Assembly: GCF_005116575.1 (NCBI RefSeq)
Contig: NZ_SWCN01000005.1
Span: forward strand, 186,001 to 250,000
DNA length: 64,000 nucleotides
Direction: 5' to 3'
Source of the DNA: Desulforhopalus sp. IMCC35007
GTDB lineage: Bacteria; Desulfobacterota; Desulfobulbia; Desulfobulbales; Desulfocapsaceae
Shown here: piece after piece, positions 1 to 9,239 of the stretch
Layout: each line of letters starts with the position of its first letter
Numbering within the stretch: position 1 is the first letter of the stretch
Notes under the pieces: generated by a model
The model's database searches: none
What the model saw: only the letters and a program-made list of their open reading frames with translations
What the model was told of the DNA's origin: nothing
Made by a program: the position numbers and the translations under genes

Positions 1-1
1 G

Positions 2-1066
2 CCAAAAGGAGTGAACGAGGTTTCTTGCTCCCAGGCAAGAGAGATCCTTGCCAAGAGTCGTTACAGCTGGCTCTATACCAATAGTGAAAATGCCATTGCT
101 GCAATTGTTGATCTTTTAGGAAAAGAATCAGAGGTGTTGAAAAAGGTAGAGCTCTTTAAAGACAAACTGAAATTTAGAGTAGCCACTTCTCAGATGTTTC
201 CTGATATTTATTTTAAGGAATTTGGAAGAGATGAAATTGGTGCGCTGAATTTTTCAGAGATAGCCCAAGCATTTATAATAAAACCTACTGTTGGGTTTCT
301 CAGCGCGGGTGTGTACCGGGTCAATAGTGAGATAGAATGGTTCGAGGTACAAAAAGAAATCCTTGAAAAAACCGATGTAGTCTCCGCCTCATTTCCAAAA
401 GAAGTTCTTGATGGCAGTAAATTTATAATTGAATCGGTGATAGAGGGAACCGAGTATGCCATTGATGCATATTATGATGATGATAACACCCCGGTTGTGC
501 TCAATATTTTAGAGCATAGATTCAACGGCGAGCATGATATGGGTGATCGACTCTATATCACCTCCGCAGAAATTGTTACTACGCATCTTGATGCCGTTGA
601 AAATTTTCTTCGTCAACTCGGAACTCTTCTTGATTTGCGGGGAGTACCGCTCCATGCTGAAATCCGAATAGATCAACATGGAACTGTGAGGCCGATCGAA
701 ATCAATCCTCTACGTTTTGCAGGCTGGTGCTCAACGGATATTGCCTTGTATGCATTCGGAATAAATGTGTACGAGTATTTTACAGAGAAAAAGCGGCCTG
801 TCTGGTCTGAGATTTATGAGGTTAAAAAAGGGCTCCAATTTGCTATGGTGATTGTGGAAAAAAGATCTCCTGTGGCTGATGGCCAGATGTTTGATTATGA
901 AGCGCTTACGAGTGTATTCTCTTCTTTTCTTCACTTGCGTCCGATCGACTACCATACCAAGCCCCTCTTTGCCTTTTTATTTTTACAGGTTGATGAAAAT
1001 CACACAGACGAACTTGATATGGCACTGAATCTGGATCCTCAGGGTTTTATCCGCCGTGTTGAGTAG
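2..1066 (+). CDS. ATP-grasp domain protein (5' end probably cut by window)
   Basis: The frame is open to the window edge; the first in-frame start is a GTG at 11, but the purine-rich AGGA abuts it, so the true start probably lies upstream. The protein has the pattern of an ATP-grasp ligase: a central segment with FIIESVIEGTEYAIDAY, which resembles the ATP-binding EGxEY/D region, and a C-terminal AEIRIDQHGTVRPIEINPL segment typical of the metal-binding Glu/Asn strand (E..EINPLR) that holds Mg-ATP. Family members join a carboxylate to an amine or thiol nucleophile. The substrate cannot be told from sequence and no biosynthetic neighbour is visible. The downstream gene is convergent (superoxide dismutase). 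Confidence 0.7.
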   Translation, partial: PKGVNEVSCSQAREILAKSRYSWLYTNSENAIAAIVDLLGKESEVLKKVELFKDKLKFRVATSQMFPDIYFKEFGRDEIGALNFSEIAQAFIIKPTVGFLSAGVYRVNSEIEWFEVQKEILEKTDVVSASFPKEVLDGSKFIIESVIEGTEYAIDAYYDDDNTPVVLNILEHRFNGEHDMGDRLYITSAEIVTTHLDAVENFLRQLGTLLDLRGVPLHAEIRIDQHGTVRPIEINPLRFAGWCSTDIALYAFGINVYEYFTEKKRPVWSEIYEVKKGLQFAMVIVEKRSPVADGQMFDYEALTSVFSSFLHLRPIDYHTKPLFAFLFLQVDENHTDELDMALNLDPQGFIRRVE

Positions 1067-1230
1067 AGCTTTTTTATGTGCCGGGTGATTCAGCGTTGTT
1101 TCTTATTCCCAGTTGTTCTTTGTTCTATCTGCTGCTCAAGGTAAAATACTATTTGCCTATCTATTCATTGGAGTGTTGTTGGTTTTTGCCAAACCTTTGC
1201 ATATTGGTGACAGGAATTTGATAGAAGACC

Positions 1231-1278
1231 GTCAGTTGTCTGAAACTGACCAACCACCGACTATCAAGTCGGTGGTTG
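1231..1278. terminator. Two adjacent hairpins between convergent genes
   Basis: A 7-bp hairpin (GTCAGTT/AACTGAC, 1231-1250) is followed at once by a perfect 12-bp stem with a 4-base loop (1251-1262 pairs with 1267-1278, loop ATCA). They lie 6 bases past the stop of the leftward superoxide dismutase gene and 165 bases past the rightward ATP-grasp gene. Neither strand has a strong T-run directly after the stem, so this is a terminator-like structure, not a canonical intrinsic terminator. Confidence 0.5.
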
Positions 1279-1284
1279 TGTAGT

Positions 1285-1887
1285 TTAAACCACAGCTTCG
1301 TAATTTTCGTTGACCTTATGCCAATTGATAACATTAAAAAATGCCTCGATATACTCTGGTCTCCTGTTTTGATATTTAAGATAATAGGCGTGTTCCCATA
1401 CATCTAAGCCAAGGATGGGCTTTTTCCCAAGGCTCAAAGGGCTGTCCTGGTTGGGTGTTGTAATTATAGCAAGGCCACCCTGCTCAGCGACAAGCCAGGT
1501 CCAGCCGCTACCAAACAACAGTGCTGCGCTGTTGGAAAATTGTTTTTTAAAATTGTCAAAATCGCCGAACTGTTGAACGATCGCGTCTACAACTGGTCCT
1601 GTTGTCGGGACGTCTTTTTTAAGGATTGGCCAAAAAAAAGAATGGTTTGCATGGCCGCCACCGTGGTTTCTCACAGCTGTTCGTATTTGTTCCGGAACTT
1701 CTGATAAATTACTCACGAGCTGATCCAGACTAAGCTCAGAAAGCGCGTTGTGATTTTGTAATGCACCGTTTAACTTATCTACGTAGGTCTGGTGATGCTT
1801 GGTGTGGTGGATCTCCATCGTTTTGCTATCAAAAAATGGCTCAAGAGAGTCATATGAGTATGGTAAATCTGGTAATTTATGGTTCAT
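1285..1887 (-). CDS. sodA: Superoxide dismutase, Mn/Fe family
   Basis: A 200-residue, full-length Mn/Fe superoxide dismutase that converts superoxide to peroxide and oxygen in the cytoplasm. It shows the family hallmarks in order: [10 protein letters not shown] near residue 28 (first metal His), [13 protein letters not shown] near 74 (second His), GSGWTWLV and NQDSPL in the middle, and [15 protein letters not shown] near 163 (Asp and His ligands). The GGGHANHS and NQDSP features favour the Mn-type or cambialistic branch over classic FeSOD, hence sodA; metal choice is an inference. There is no signal peptide. The ATG is preceded by GGAG at 7 bases. It stands alone, convergent with the ATP-grasp gene and divergent from the PAS-LuxR regulator. 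Confidence 0.95.
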   Translation of the reverse strand: MNHKLPDLPYSYDSLEPFFDSKTMEIHHTKHHQTYVDKLNGALQNHNALSELSLDQLVSNLSEVPEQIRTAVRNHGGGHANHSFFWPILKKDVPTTGPVVDAIVQQFGDFDNFKKQFSNSAALLFGSGWTWLVAEQGGLAIITTPNQDSPLSLGKKPILGLDVWEHAYYLKYQNRRPEYIEAFFNVINWHKVNENYEAVV

Positions 1888-2313
1888 TATATTCTCCCAA
1901 ATAGTACTTTAAACATGCAACGAAATACTTTTCTTTTAGATCACATTTAATCTCGACGTAGACATTCTCTCTGCAAATGCTATGTTCGGGATAATTGACT
2001 ACTACGATGTGGCAATTATGTTCATTTGTCAATAAAGTGAAAAACTATTTATTATATGATTTCAGGAGATAGAGCGGTGTTTATGTTTTCTCTTATTACA
2101 TTTGTACGGCATTCAAAATAGGACATAAAAAGGCTCAAATAGGACCTGATACAGTTTTTTAGCTTGCAAAAGCACAATAAAAAGTCTGGTTCAGAACGGA
2201 TTTTTCTTAAAGTATCTGCGGCAGATATTCCGGTCAGATGGTACAAAATAATATTTTAAAGTAGAGGAGATCTGCTCAATGGAATACAGGACGGTTACTT
2301 TTAGAGGAGTCGG
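1888..2313. other. Divergent intergenic region sod / PAS-LuxR regulator
   Basis: A 426-base AT-rich gap with no credible gene. It holds two near-identical direct repeats, TCAAAATAGGAC (2113-2124) and TCAAATAGGAC (2135-2145), with starts 22 bases apart (about two helical turns), which could be a regulator binding site for either flanking gene. Confidence 0.4.
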
Positions 2314-3972
2314 TTGGTGAAGAAACTGCTCAATCACATACTGCAGGAAATGGAACTCTTCCTTGTGAAATGGACAGAATATATGGAGGAGGCGGGTTAT
2401 CTTGAGCATACTACGGCTAAAAAAGAGGACTGTATCCTCAGTCTTCGTGGCCTTATTGAACCGATGTTATCCCTGCTTGAAAATGACTCACCGTCTCTAC
2501 GTTTTTCTTCAATTTTGCAGAACAACAGGGAGCTGGCGTCTTTTCTTGTACAGACCGGCAGGCGCCATCAGGCGCGGGGCCTGCAGGCTGAAATGTTTTT
2601 TGGCTGTTTCAAGACGCTGGTACACGCGGTGGAAGATATCATTCTCCATTGTGATTATGACGACGGCGAAAAGCTCCAGAGCTACATGACGTTTCGCAGG
2701 ATTGTAGATGCTATTGAGACAATCACCATAGCGGAGTGGGAGAACCCGACCCTTGATACCAGACTGGATACTCTGGCGGCAAAAAATCGAAGTCTCACCT
2801 TAGAGAAAAACAAGTATGAAAATATTTTTGAGGCGACCTCCGATCTTGTTCTGGTAATCAATGATGCCGGGACGATACTTGAGATGAATGTCGTTGCCAG
2901 AGAATATTTTGGTACGAAATGCCTCGGCGATAGAGTGTTTCGCCATATTGAACATGCCGACTATGATCTGGAAATGTTTCTCCAGAGATACCCACACAGT
3001 CGGAGCCATGAGTTGCGATTGAAAGACAGTCAGATCAGTTACTCGATGGTTGTTGTCCCCCTCAAAAAAGTGTCTCTTGCCTCTGCTGGCTATGTCATCA
3101 TTCTCAGCGATATAACCTCGATCGTGGACCACAGAAAACAGCTGGAGCAAACTGTCCTGGAACGAACGGAGGCCCTGCGCCAATCAGAGCAGCTTTTCAA
3201 GTCACTTTTTTCTTCAGCCGGTGAGGGTATCCTCCTGGTGGATACATCCCTGAATATTGTCCAGGCAAATGAAAAGGCCACTAAGATGTTCGGTATAGGC
3301 CGTGGCCAGATCAAGGGCAGGAGCTGTGTACGGATAATACACCCGGACAGTATAGACAGCTTTCTTGAGGCATCATCGATAAAGGATGGAGAGGTCTGGC
3401 ACGGAGAGGTAAATTGCATTTGTGCAGGTGAAGACATTTTTCCAGCCAGTATAACGGTTAATAAGTTTTTTCTGGGTGGCGACGTTTTCCTTCATATTAT
3501 TGTCTGTAATATTACTGAGCAGAAGGCCATGGAAAGTCATTTGCGGGACGAGAAAACAAAGGCCGAGGAGATGAATGTTACCTTGAAAAATGTGATGAAA
3601 GCAATAGATCGGAATAAAGAAGAGTTCGAACTTTCCATAACCCAGAAAATCACCACCAGCATTATTCCATCCCTGCAAAAACTGGCTTCTGAAGAAAATT
3701 CTGAAATTCGCGATATGTATATGAAGATACTGCGTGATCAGCTGGCGGGCTTGACCAAATCTGCCAACTCGATACGCAATGAAGACATCATTCGTCTGAC
3801 AAAGTCGGAGGTACAGATTTGCCAGATGATCCAGTCTGGCTCGACTTCCAAAGATATTGCCGATGCCATGTCAATCTCCCTGGAAACCGTACAGACACAT
3901 CGCAAGAACATTAGAAAGAAACTTGGGTTGAGTCGAAAGGGTGTAAATCTTTATTCTTATCTAAACAAATAA
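2314..3972 (+). CDS. PAS-domain sensor with LuxR-type DNA-binding domain
   Basis: A 552-residue one-component regulator. Residues 1-150 form an alpha-helical region resembling the RsbRD N-terminal domain; two PAS domains follow (about 165-270 and 295-400, with EANEKA/MNVVAREYF-like cores); then a charged coiled-coil linker; then a C-terminal helix-turn-helix of the LuxR/FixJ type at about 488-545 (LTKSEVQICQMIQSGSTSKD, then ETVQTHRKNIRKKLGL). Ligand or redox sensing by the PAS domains and transcriptional control by the HTH follow from the families; the target is unknown. Starts are TTG at 2314 or GTG at 2317, both served by AGAGGAG at about 2303. No receiver or kinase domain is present, so it should act without a partner kinase. 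Confidence 0.85.
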   Translation: MVKKLLNHILQEMELFLVKWTEYMEEAGYLEHTTAKKEDCILSLRGLIEPMLSLLENDSPSLRFSSILQNNRELASFLVQTGRRHQARGLQAEMFFGCFKTLVHAVEDIILHCDYDDGEKLQSYMTFRRIVDAIETITIAEWENPTLDTRLDTLAAKNRSLTLEKNKYENIFEATSDLVLVINDAGTILEMNVVAREYFGTKCLGDRVFRHIEHADYDLEMFLQRYPHSRSHELRLKDSQISYSMVVVPLKKVSLASAGYVIILSDITSIVDHRKQLEQTVLERTEALRQSEQLFKSLFSSAGEGILLVDTSLNIVQANEKATKMFGIGRGQIKGRSCVRIIHPDSIDSFLEASSIKDGEVWHGEVNCICAGEDIFPASITVNKFFLGGDVFLHIIVCNITEQKAMESHLRDEKTKAEEMNVTLKNVMKAIDRNKEEFELSITQKITTSIIPSLQKLASEENSEIRDMYMKILRDQLAGLTKSANSIRNEDIIRLTKSEVQICQMIQSGSTSKDIADAMSISLETVQTHRKNIRKKLGLSRKGVNLYSYLNK

Positions 3973-4021
3973 TCTGCAGTTAGATGTCCTGCGGTTTTTG
4001 CGAGAACCAACAAGCAGCGGT

Positions 4022-4441
4022 TCACCTCTCCGTCGCCTTAATTGTAAGAGCCTTTTCAAATATCTCTGTAGCATCTACTCCTGCGCAACTTGATTTGCTT
4101 ATCAGGGAAAGGCGGATTGACATTTTGTATGTACCAGCCTTCATCATCTTCAGCTGAATCGCCGGGAAACCGGGGAGTATTTCCGGTTTGGCACCTGCAG
4201 GGTATTCGAGCAGATCAACCAGAGTTGAGACGGTATAGCCTGGCGGGAGGGTTTTGGGAAAAAGGGTGAGATGGATAAAATATGGTTCGCGGGCATAGGC
4301 CTTATCCTCGCTGGGAGCAAGGGTAACGGTATATGGCTCATGGGTTACGGGAGAGACGACCTGTGGCCTTGCAATGACCGGGGATGACATATAAAGGCTC
4401 CAACAAAGGATAACTGTCAACAGGGGAGTTTTTCCAATCAT
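4022..4441 (-). CDS. Small exported protein downstream of molybdoenzyme operon
   Basis: A 139-residue protein with an N-terminal signal peptide (hydrophobic residues 5-22, cleavage probably near VIA-RP at 23-25). The rest is a soluble, Pro-rich beta-type domain with no family I recognise; one late pair of conserved-looking residues is SSCAG near residue 117. It sits 120 bases after the membrane-anchor gene in the same direction, so it may be the last gene of the molybdoenzyme operon and act in the periplasm with the enzyme. This role is inferred from position only. Confidence 0.65.
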   Translation of the reverse strand: MIGKTPLLTVILCWSLYMSSPVIARPQVVSPVTHEPYTVTLAPSEDKAYAREPYFIHLTLFPKTLPPGYTVSTLVDLLEYPAGAKPEILPGFPAIQLKMMKAGTYKMSIRLSLISKSSCAGVDATEIFEKALTIKATER

Positions 4442-4561
4442 CTTTCTTCTCTTTAAAATAAACCGGAAGACGAGCTGTGATAGGCTGTCCTCCGGTAAAG
4501 GACCTCATCTGTAACCAGACATTTCAATTTTTTAACAATGGTTCTTGAAATATCGAATGTA

Positions 4562-5356
4562 TTATAGACCGCCAATGTTGCTTGCAGCATGTACCGTTTC
4601 TTGAAAAAAAGCCGCCCGTCCCAAAAGTTCTCCGATGAGAATGATCAACGGCAACCAGGGTGGAATGTCCTTTATTTTCCAGATCAGAAGCAATGGTAGA
4701 ACCAAACCTATAACAATTCGCCCCCAATACAAGGGTGATTCGATCCAGGCCTCCGCCGTTTGTGCCATCACGGTGCCTCCGGACAGCCAGATACAGGGCA
4801 CTATCAGGTAGACAACCAGTCCAACGATCAGGCTGACGGTCAATATTCTGCAAAGCCAGGACCTATCTTCTGAAGGGGTGAACCAGGCGGAAAAACTGGT
4901 ACCCAGAAGAAGGGCTGTGAGCAGGAAGAAGACCATGGGGAGGGCGTTATTGAGCGCCGGATACCCCGGAGGTGCGTACGTCATCCCCATAAAAACCAGG
5001 GTAAGTAAACCAACCAGGGCCGTGAGAAAGGCAACCAGTCCGCTCTTTTTCTCTTTTTCCGTAAAAAAGCCAAAAAGAGCAAGACAGAGGAAAATACTAA
5101 CGCCAAGTAGCTCCCATGAAAGCCAGGCTGTGCTTAAATGCTTCAGAGCCGTATAGGCCTGCAGGGGGTGGCCAAGGTGGAAAAAGGAAGCGACCATACC
5201 CGTTACCAGAAAGGCGAGTACTATTCCCCATTGCCTGCGGCCTTCGCCGATGAAATCATCACCGGCAATCTGTCTGCCACTATTCATTATCGTAAGTCCA
5301 ATTGCTGTCTGACTGAGGACGCTGAACAGCACCAGCGGCATTTCTATATTACTCAT
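4562..5356 (-). CDS. DmsC/NrfD-type membrane anchor of molybdoenzyme
   Basis: A 264-residue integral membrane protein with about eight hydrophobic segments and the DmsC-like N-terminus (residues 5-20, VLFSVLSQTAIGLTIM). In this family the anchor binds quinol or quinone and passes electrons to or from the iron-sulfur subunit. Its ATG overlaps the stop of the iron-sulfur gene by ATGA (5353-5356) and is preceded by GGAGG, which indicates translational coupling. It is the third of the three enzyme subunits in the operon. Sequence does not show whether it oxidises or reduces the quinone pool. Confidence 0.88.
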   Translation of the reverse strand: MSNIEMPLVLFSVLSQTAIGLTIMNSGRQIAGDDFIGEGRRQWGIVLAFLVTGMVASFFHLGHPLQAYTALKHLSTAWLSWELLGVSIFLCLALFGFFTEKEKKSGLVAFLTALVGLLTLVFMGMTYAPPGYPALNNALPMVFFLLTALLLGTSFSAWFTPSEDRSWLCRILTVSLIVGLVVYLIVPCIWLSGGTVMAQTAEAWIESPLYWGRIVIGLVLPLLLIWKIKDIPPWLPLIILIGELLGRAAFFQETVHAASNIGGL

Positions 5357-5919
5357 ATGTCTTCCCTCCCGATAACTTTTGGTAACTGCGGTACCACGAA
5401 TCGTACCGATGGGTTGAGTTTTTCGTGCTTGGGAAACCCTGGAGGATATTGCACCGTATCCGGTCTGTCAAACGTTGCCAGATCGACAATCTGAAGGGCT
5501 TCCACCGGACAGCTCTGGACGCACTGGGGTTTAAGCCCAGCATCGACCCGCTGCCAGCATAGGCTACACTTCTCGGCTTTTTTCTGTTCCGGGTTATAGC
5601 GAGGTGCTCCGTATGGGCAGGAGCGAATACAGTTACCACAACCGATACATTTATCCTGCTCATGGACGACAATGCCATCTTCCCGCTTATAATACGCCTT
5701 TACCGGACAGACATTCAGACAGGTTGGATTTTCACAATGGTTACAGGCAAGTGAATAAAAAGCGCGTTCGTGATATGGGTAAATCTCTTCACTTATAGGA
5801 TAAACCTGTCGCCAGACAACAGTCTCAGGTTGATGGTATTGGTTCTTGCACGCCATAGCGCAGGTAAAACAGCCGATACATCTTTCTGCATCGATAAAAA
5901 AACCATAATGTTTCTTCAT
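5353..5919 (-). CDS. DmsB-like iron-sulfur subunit with four [4Fe-4S] clusters
   Basis: A 188-residue ferredoxin-like electron-transfer subunit. Sixteen cysteines fall in four groups: CIGCFTCAMAC (near residue 14), CNHCENPTCLNVC (near 59), CIGCGNCIRSC (near 91) and CSLCW with CVQSC (near 117-140). This is the layout of DmsB/PsrB/NrfC subunits, which carry electrons between the Mo subunit and the membrane anchor. The open frame reaches a TTG at 5934, but AGGAGA lies 6 bases before the ATG at 5919, so I take that as the start. It follows the catalytic gene directly and overlaps the anchor gene by 4 bases. Confidence 0.93.
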   Translation of the reverse strand: MKKHYGFFIDAERCIGCFTCAMACKNQYHQPETVVWRQVYPISEEIYPYHERAFYSLACNHCENPTCLNVCPVKAYYKREDGIVVHEQDKCIGCGNCIRSCPYGAPRYNPEQKKAEKCSLCWQRVDAGLKPQCVQSCPVEALQIVDLATFDRPDTVQYPPGFPKHEKLNPSVRFVVPQLPKVIGREDI

Positions 5920-5930
5920 GGGGCTTCTCC

Positions 5931-8213
5931 TCAAACTTTGGCCAAATCGGCGAACTGATCATGGATGGCAACACCGGGTTGACCTGTTTTATAGGCTCCC
6001 ATATCAGAGGAGGTATCATCAACCACATTCTGGACATTGTATGGATTGTTTCTAAACCATGCCTCGTACATGAGTATGGCGTCGCTGGGAACTACGGTGC
6101 TCAGCTTCGCTGTGGTCTTCACTTCTCCGATGGAATTGAAGACGCGAACGGTGTCACCATCTTTGATGTTTTTTTCAGCAGCCAGTTGTGGATGAACATA
6201 TACAAACGGCTTTGGATTGAACTCTTCACTCCAGTCCAGATTAATGAACTGTGAGTGTAAACCAAACTTAGTGTGCGGGGTGAGAACTCGGTATTTATCT
6301 GTTTTTTCACGCGGAGCAACATATTCGGGCAAAGCCTTGTTTCCCCACTCAGCAGCCAGTTCTGATTTGAATTCGTATTTCCCTGAAGGTGTTCCAAACT
6401 TAAGATCATGCCAGGCAGCGGACGGCATTTTGGCTTTTGCAGGGCCTTTTTTCAGATCTTCCCAGGATTTGATGCCAAACAGATCATAAATGCCCTGGTT
6501 GAATTCTTTAGTCATCCACTCCTTGCTGTCGATCTCCGTTGGAAAGGTGCAGGAGCCTGGTTTGAGGGCATTCATTTTCTTTGACAGGGTTGCTGCAATC
6601 TGGATGTCCGATTTGGTCTCGTACATCGGCTGAATGGCCCTTTCATTAATGGAAAGCCAATAATGCCAGTAAGAAGCGTTGATGGTCCATTCCTCAAAAA
6701 GTGTTGTCACCGGTAAGACAATGTCCGACATATTGACGGTTTCATTAAAGAACTGGTCAACGGTCACAACCATTTCAAGTTTTTCAAAGGCCTTGACCAT
6801 CTTGTTGCGGTCGAAGTCCTGGCTGAAAGGGTTCTTGCAGGCCACCCAGAGCATGCGTATTGGTGGATCATTTGCGTCGAGAATAACCTGGGCGGTTTTG
6901 TTGATATTGAGAATTCGGTCCGAGTAGGATACGGCGGCGGCATCATTACCTCCCGCAAAATGAAAGTCTCCTTTAACCTCCGCTTTTCCCGGTACGCCTT
7001 TGGCCCCCTCGGGCTGTTTTTGTAACAAGGCGTGGTAATTAAAGCCCCAGGTTCGCAGGTGGCCGTATCGTGCTCCACCGCCGACCTTACCGACATTGCC
7101 GGTCATGGCAACCAGGGCATCAATCGCCCTTACTGCAGCTCCTCCATTGACATGACGCTGCAAACCGTATCCAATCCAGATGGTTGCCGGTTTGGCTGTT
7201 GCAAACTCTTCGGCCATTTCGATAATATTTGTGGCCGGGACACCAGATTCTTTAGCGGCCCATTCGACGGTCACATTTTCTCTTAGATAACTTGCAAACT
7301 CTTCAAAACCAACAGAGTTGGCCATGACCCAATCTCGGTCATAGAGTTTGTTGTCGAGAATGTGTCTGGCCATACCAAGGGCCAGGGCTCCGTCGGTTGA
7401 GGTCCGTATCTGCCAATATTCATCAGCTTTTGCAGCCATCTGGGTCATGATAGGATCGATGACCACAATTTTGGCACCACGCCGTTTTGCTTCATAGACG
7501 TATTTGACGGAATGAACCGAGTTCCAGGCCGCATTGCCCCCCCAGAGGATGACATAACGGGCATGAACCATATCTTCCGGGTCGTTACACCACATGTCGC
7601 CCATATCAAAATTCTGGGCGTCGATGCCAGCCGGCCAGCACGGTGTTCCTGTCAGTCTGGTCGTGTACCCCAGGGAACTCATCATGCCCTCAATGCCGTA
7701 ATTGGTGATCCCGAAGTTTCCGGAATATTTAGACAGGGCCAGCCCCAGAAGATTGCCGTCCTTTTCCTGGATCTGGAGTATTTTTTTGGCAATACGGTCC
7801 ATGGCTTCGTCCCAGGAAACCCGCCTCCAGTTACCGGTTCCTCGTCCCTCCTGAACCATAGGGTACTTGATGCGGTCCGGACTGTAGGGACGACGGGTAT
7901 ACCCATACCCTTTTACGCAGAGCCCACCTCTGGTAAAGGTTGACTCTGTCGCTCCTTCAATGAATTGTACCACTCCATCTTTGACGTAGGTTTTGATGGA
8001 GCAGGTATCGTAGCAGTTTCGTGGACAGGCGTTTCGAAAGATTTCATAGTCTCCCGCGTAAACAATTTCCCCCGCCTCTGTGCGCGTGGGCCTGAGCAGG
8101 CCACATGGCAGATTGGCTAAAACTCCGGCTGCCAGAAGGCCTTTCATAAATCTTCTTCTGGTCAGGGGGCATATCCCGGCTTGTGTTTCAGGTGTGTTCT
8201 CGGTTGTGCTCAT
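5931..8213 (-). CDS. DMSO-reductase-family molybdopterin oxidoreductase, catalytic subunit
   Basis: A 760-residue periplasmic molybdo-bis-PGD enzyme. It starts with a Tat signal (TRRRFMKG at 18-25 then a hydrophobic stretch). An N-terminal [4Fe-4S] motif uses C63, C67, C71 and C99 (C-x3-C-x3-C spacing, as in DmsA-type enzymes). The Mo-ligand region reads TGTPCWPAGID near 188-198, so Cys192 is the likely Mo ligand, closer to polysulfide/thiosulfate reductases than to Ser-ligated DMSO reductase; this assignment is my alignment by eye. The C-terminal pterin-binding domain follows. Together with the ferredoxin and DmsC-like subunits it forms a membrane-bound respiratory enzyme. The substrate (sulfur compound, S- or N-oxide, or other) is unknown. 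The ATG overlaps the stop of the chaperone gene (ATGA). Confidence 0.93.
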   Translation of the reverse strand: MSTTENTPETQAGICPLTRRRFMKGLLAAGVLANLPCGLLRPTRTEAGEIVYAGDYEIFRNACPRNCYDTCSIKTYVKDGVVQFIEGATESTFTRGGLCVKGYGYTRRPYSPDRIKYPMVQEGRGTGNWRRVSWDEAMDRIAKKILQIQEKDGNLLGLALSKYSGNFGITNYGIEGMMSSLGYTTRLTGTPCWPAGIDAQNFDMGDMWCNDPEDMVHARYVILWGGNAAWNSVHSVKYVYEAKRRGAKIVVIDPIMTQMAAKADEYWQIRTSTDGALALGMARHILDNKLYDRDWVMANSVGFEEFASYLRENVTVEWAAKESGVPATNIIEMAEEFATAKPATIWIGYGLQRHVNGGAAVRAIDALVAMTGNVGKVGGGARYGHLRTWGFNYHALLQKQPEGAKGVPGKAEVKGDFHFAGGNDAAAVSYSDRILNINKTAQVILDANDPPIRMLWVACKNPFSQDFDRNKMVKAFEKLEMVVTVDQFFNETVNMSDIVLPVTTLFEEWTINASYWHYWLSINERAIQPMYETKSDIQIAATLSKKMNALKPGSCTFPTEIDSKEWMTKEFNQGIYDLFGIKSWEDLKKGPAKAKMPSAAWHDLKFGTPSGKYEFKSELAAEWGNKALPEYVAPREKTDKYRVLTPHTKFGLHSQFINLDWSEEFNPKPFVYVHPQLAAEKNIKDGDTVRVFNSIGEVKTTAKLSTVVPSDAILMYEAWFRNNPYNVQNVVDDTSSDMGAYKTGQPGVAIHDQFADLAKV

Positions 8214-8770
8214 ACCTTTTCCTCTCTTGCTGATTGGTAATTCTTAAGTCCGCAGGTCTGTTTATCCAGCCAGTCGGACAAACACAGCACTACATGGTTT
8301 ATAGCTGGGTGACGTGATGGGGCCGTCAACACCCTGTCGGCAAACAGTGGGACCCACCTCGTCATATGGTTCATAAAACGTGCATGAAGTTCCTGTATCT
8401 CTGAGTGGCCCAGCTTTTTGAGAACATGGTTCATTGCCAGAGCCGCATCGAGTTCCAGGCTGATATGGTCATCGGGAAGGCTGTTTTTCCATGGAGATTC
8501 CAGACCAAGAGCTGCATACATCTGTCGTACAGCCATTGTCGTCTGGCCCATAACCAACCCCTGGGCATCGAGATAAACGGAGGAGAATGGTGGTGCCTCA
8601 AGGGCGGCGGGACCAACGAAGAGGCGGTTAAAAGCAAACTCTACCTCCTGCCAGTCTTCAACTACAGGTGGAGTCGCCTCAAAGCTGCCACTCAGTTGCT
8701 GGTAAGAGCGTTTTAGTTTGCCGGCATCACCTGCCAGAAAAAAATCTCGAATCGCTTCAATGTCGTTCAT
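8210..8770 (-). CDS. TorD/DmsD-family molybdoenzyme chaperone
   Basis: A 186-residue all-helical cytoplasmic chaperone of the TorD/DmsD (NarJ-like) type. It has the family motif EFAFNRLFVGP near residue 45 (the E-F-x-R-L-F-x-G-P core) and a later region of the H-x-(D/E)-H kind that is less clear. These chaperones bind the Tat leader of the catalytic subunit and hold it until the Mo cofactor and Fe-S cluster are inserted. It is the first gene of the operon and is coupled to the catalytic gene by a 4-base overlap, which supports a dedicated role. Confidence 0.88.
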   Translation of the reverse strand: MNDIEAIRDFFLAGDAGKLKRSYQQLSGSFEATPPVVEDWQEVEFAFNRLFVGPAALEAPPFSSVYLDAQGLVMGQTTMAVRQMYAALGLESPWKNSLPDDHISLELDAALAMNHVLKKLGHSEIQELHARFMNHMTRWVPLFADRVLTAPSRHPAINHVVLCLSDWLDKQTCGLKNYQSAREEKV

Positions 8771-9239
8771 AATCTTTTACGGAGTCTTGTTTAGCAAAAT
8801 GCCAGTCCTTGATGTTTTTATGGGCTTCAGTATTGTCTTTACAGGATTGAGGAGTGAACGACAAGGTGAGGTAATGGTTAATTACTGGGTATATTTAGAT
8901 ACCCAATAGAGGAGTGTAAATAGGTTGTTTGGTTAAATAGAGATGGAAGTACACTTTTTAAATCTCAATGAGAAATGCCCAAGCCATAAATGTGAAGGTG
9001 TCATCAGGAGATGTATAAATTCATAGTCTTTTATTCTTTTACTTTTTACTATAAGGTGGTGACATTTGTTGGGATCATATAAGCCTTCGCACGAAGGTTT
9101 CATGATGTCCAGTCTGTTGTCTTGTTTTTTTCCAAGAAAAAAATATCTTAAAGGTGCTTGTTCAGCTCTGCTGGCCTGGCTTAATAATCAACGCCATGAC
9201 AACATATTTCGTTTAAAACTCAGGATAACGGTCACAATA
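8771..9239. other. Divergent region upstream of molybdoenzyme operon
   Basis: About 470 bases between the leftward chaperone gene and the start I prefer for the rightward GNAT-nitrilase gene. It must hold the promoter of the molybdoenzyme operon. I found no sigma-54 motif and no clear operator. A TATAAGG hexamer near 9050 is a possible -10 element for the rightward gene. Confidence 0.35.
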
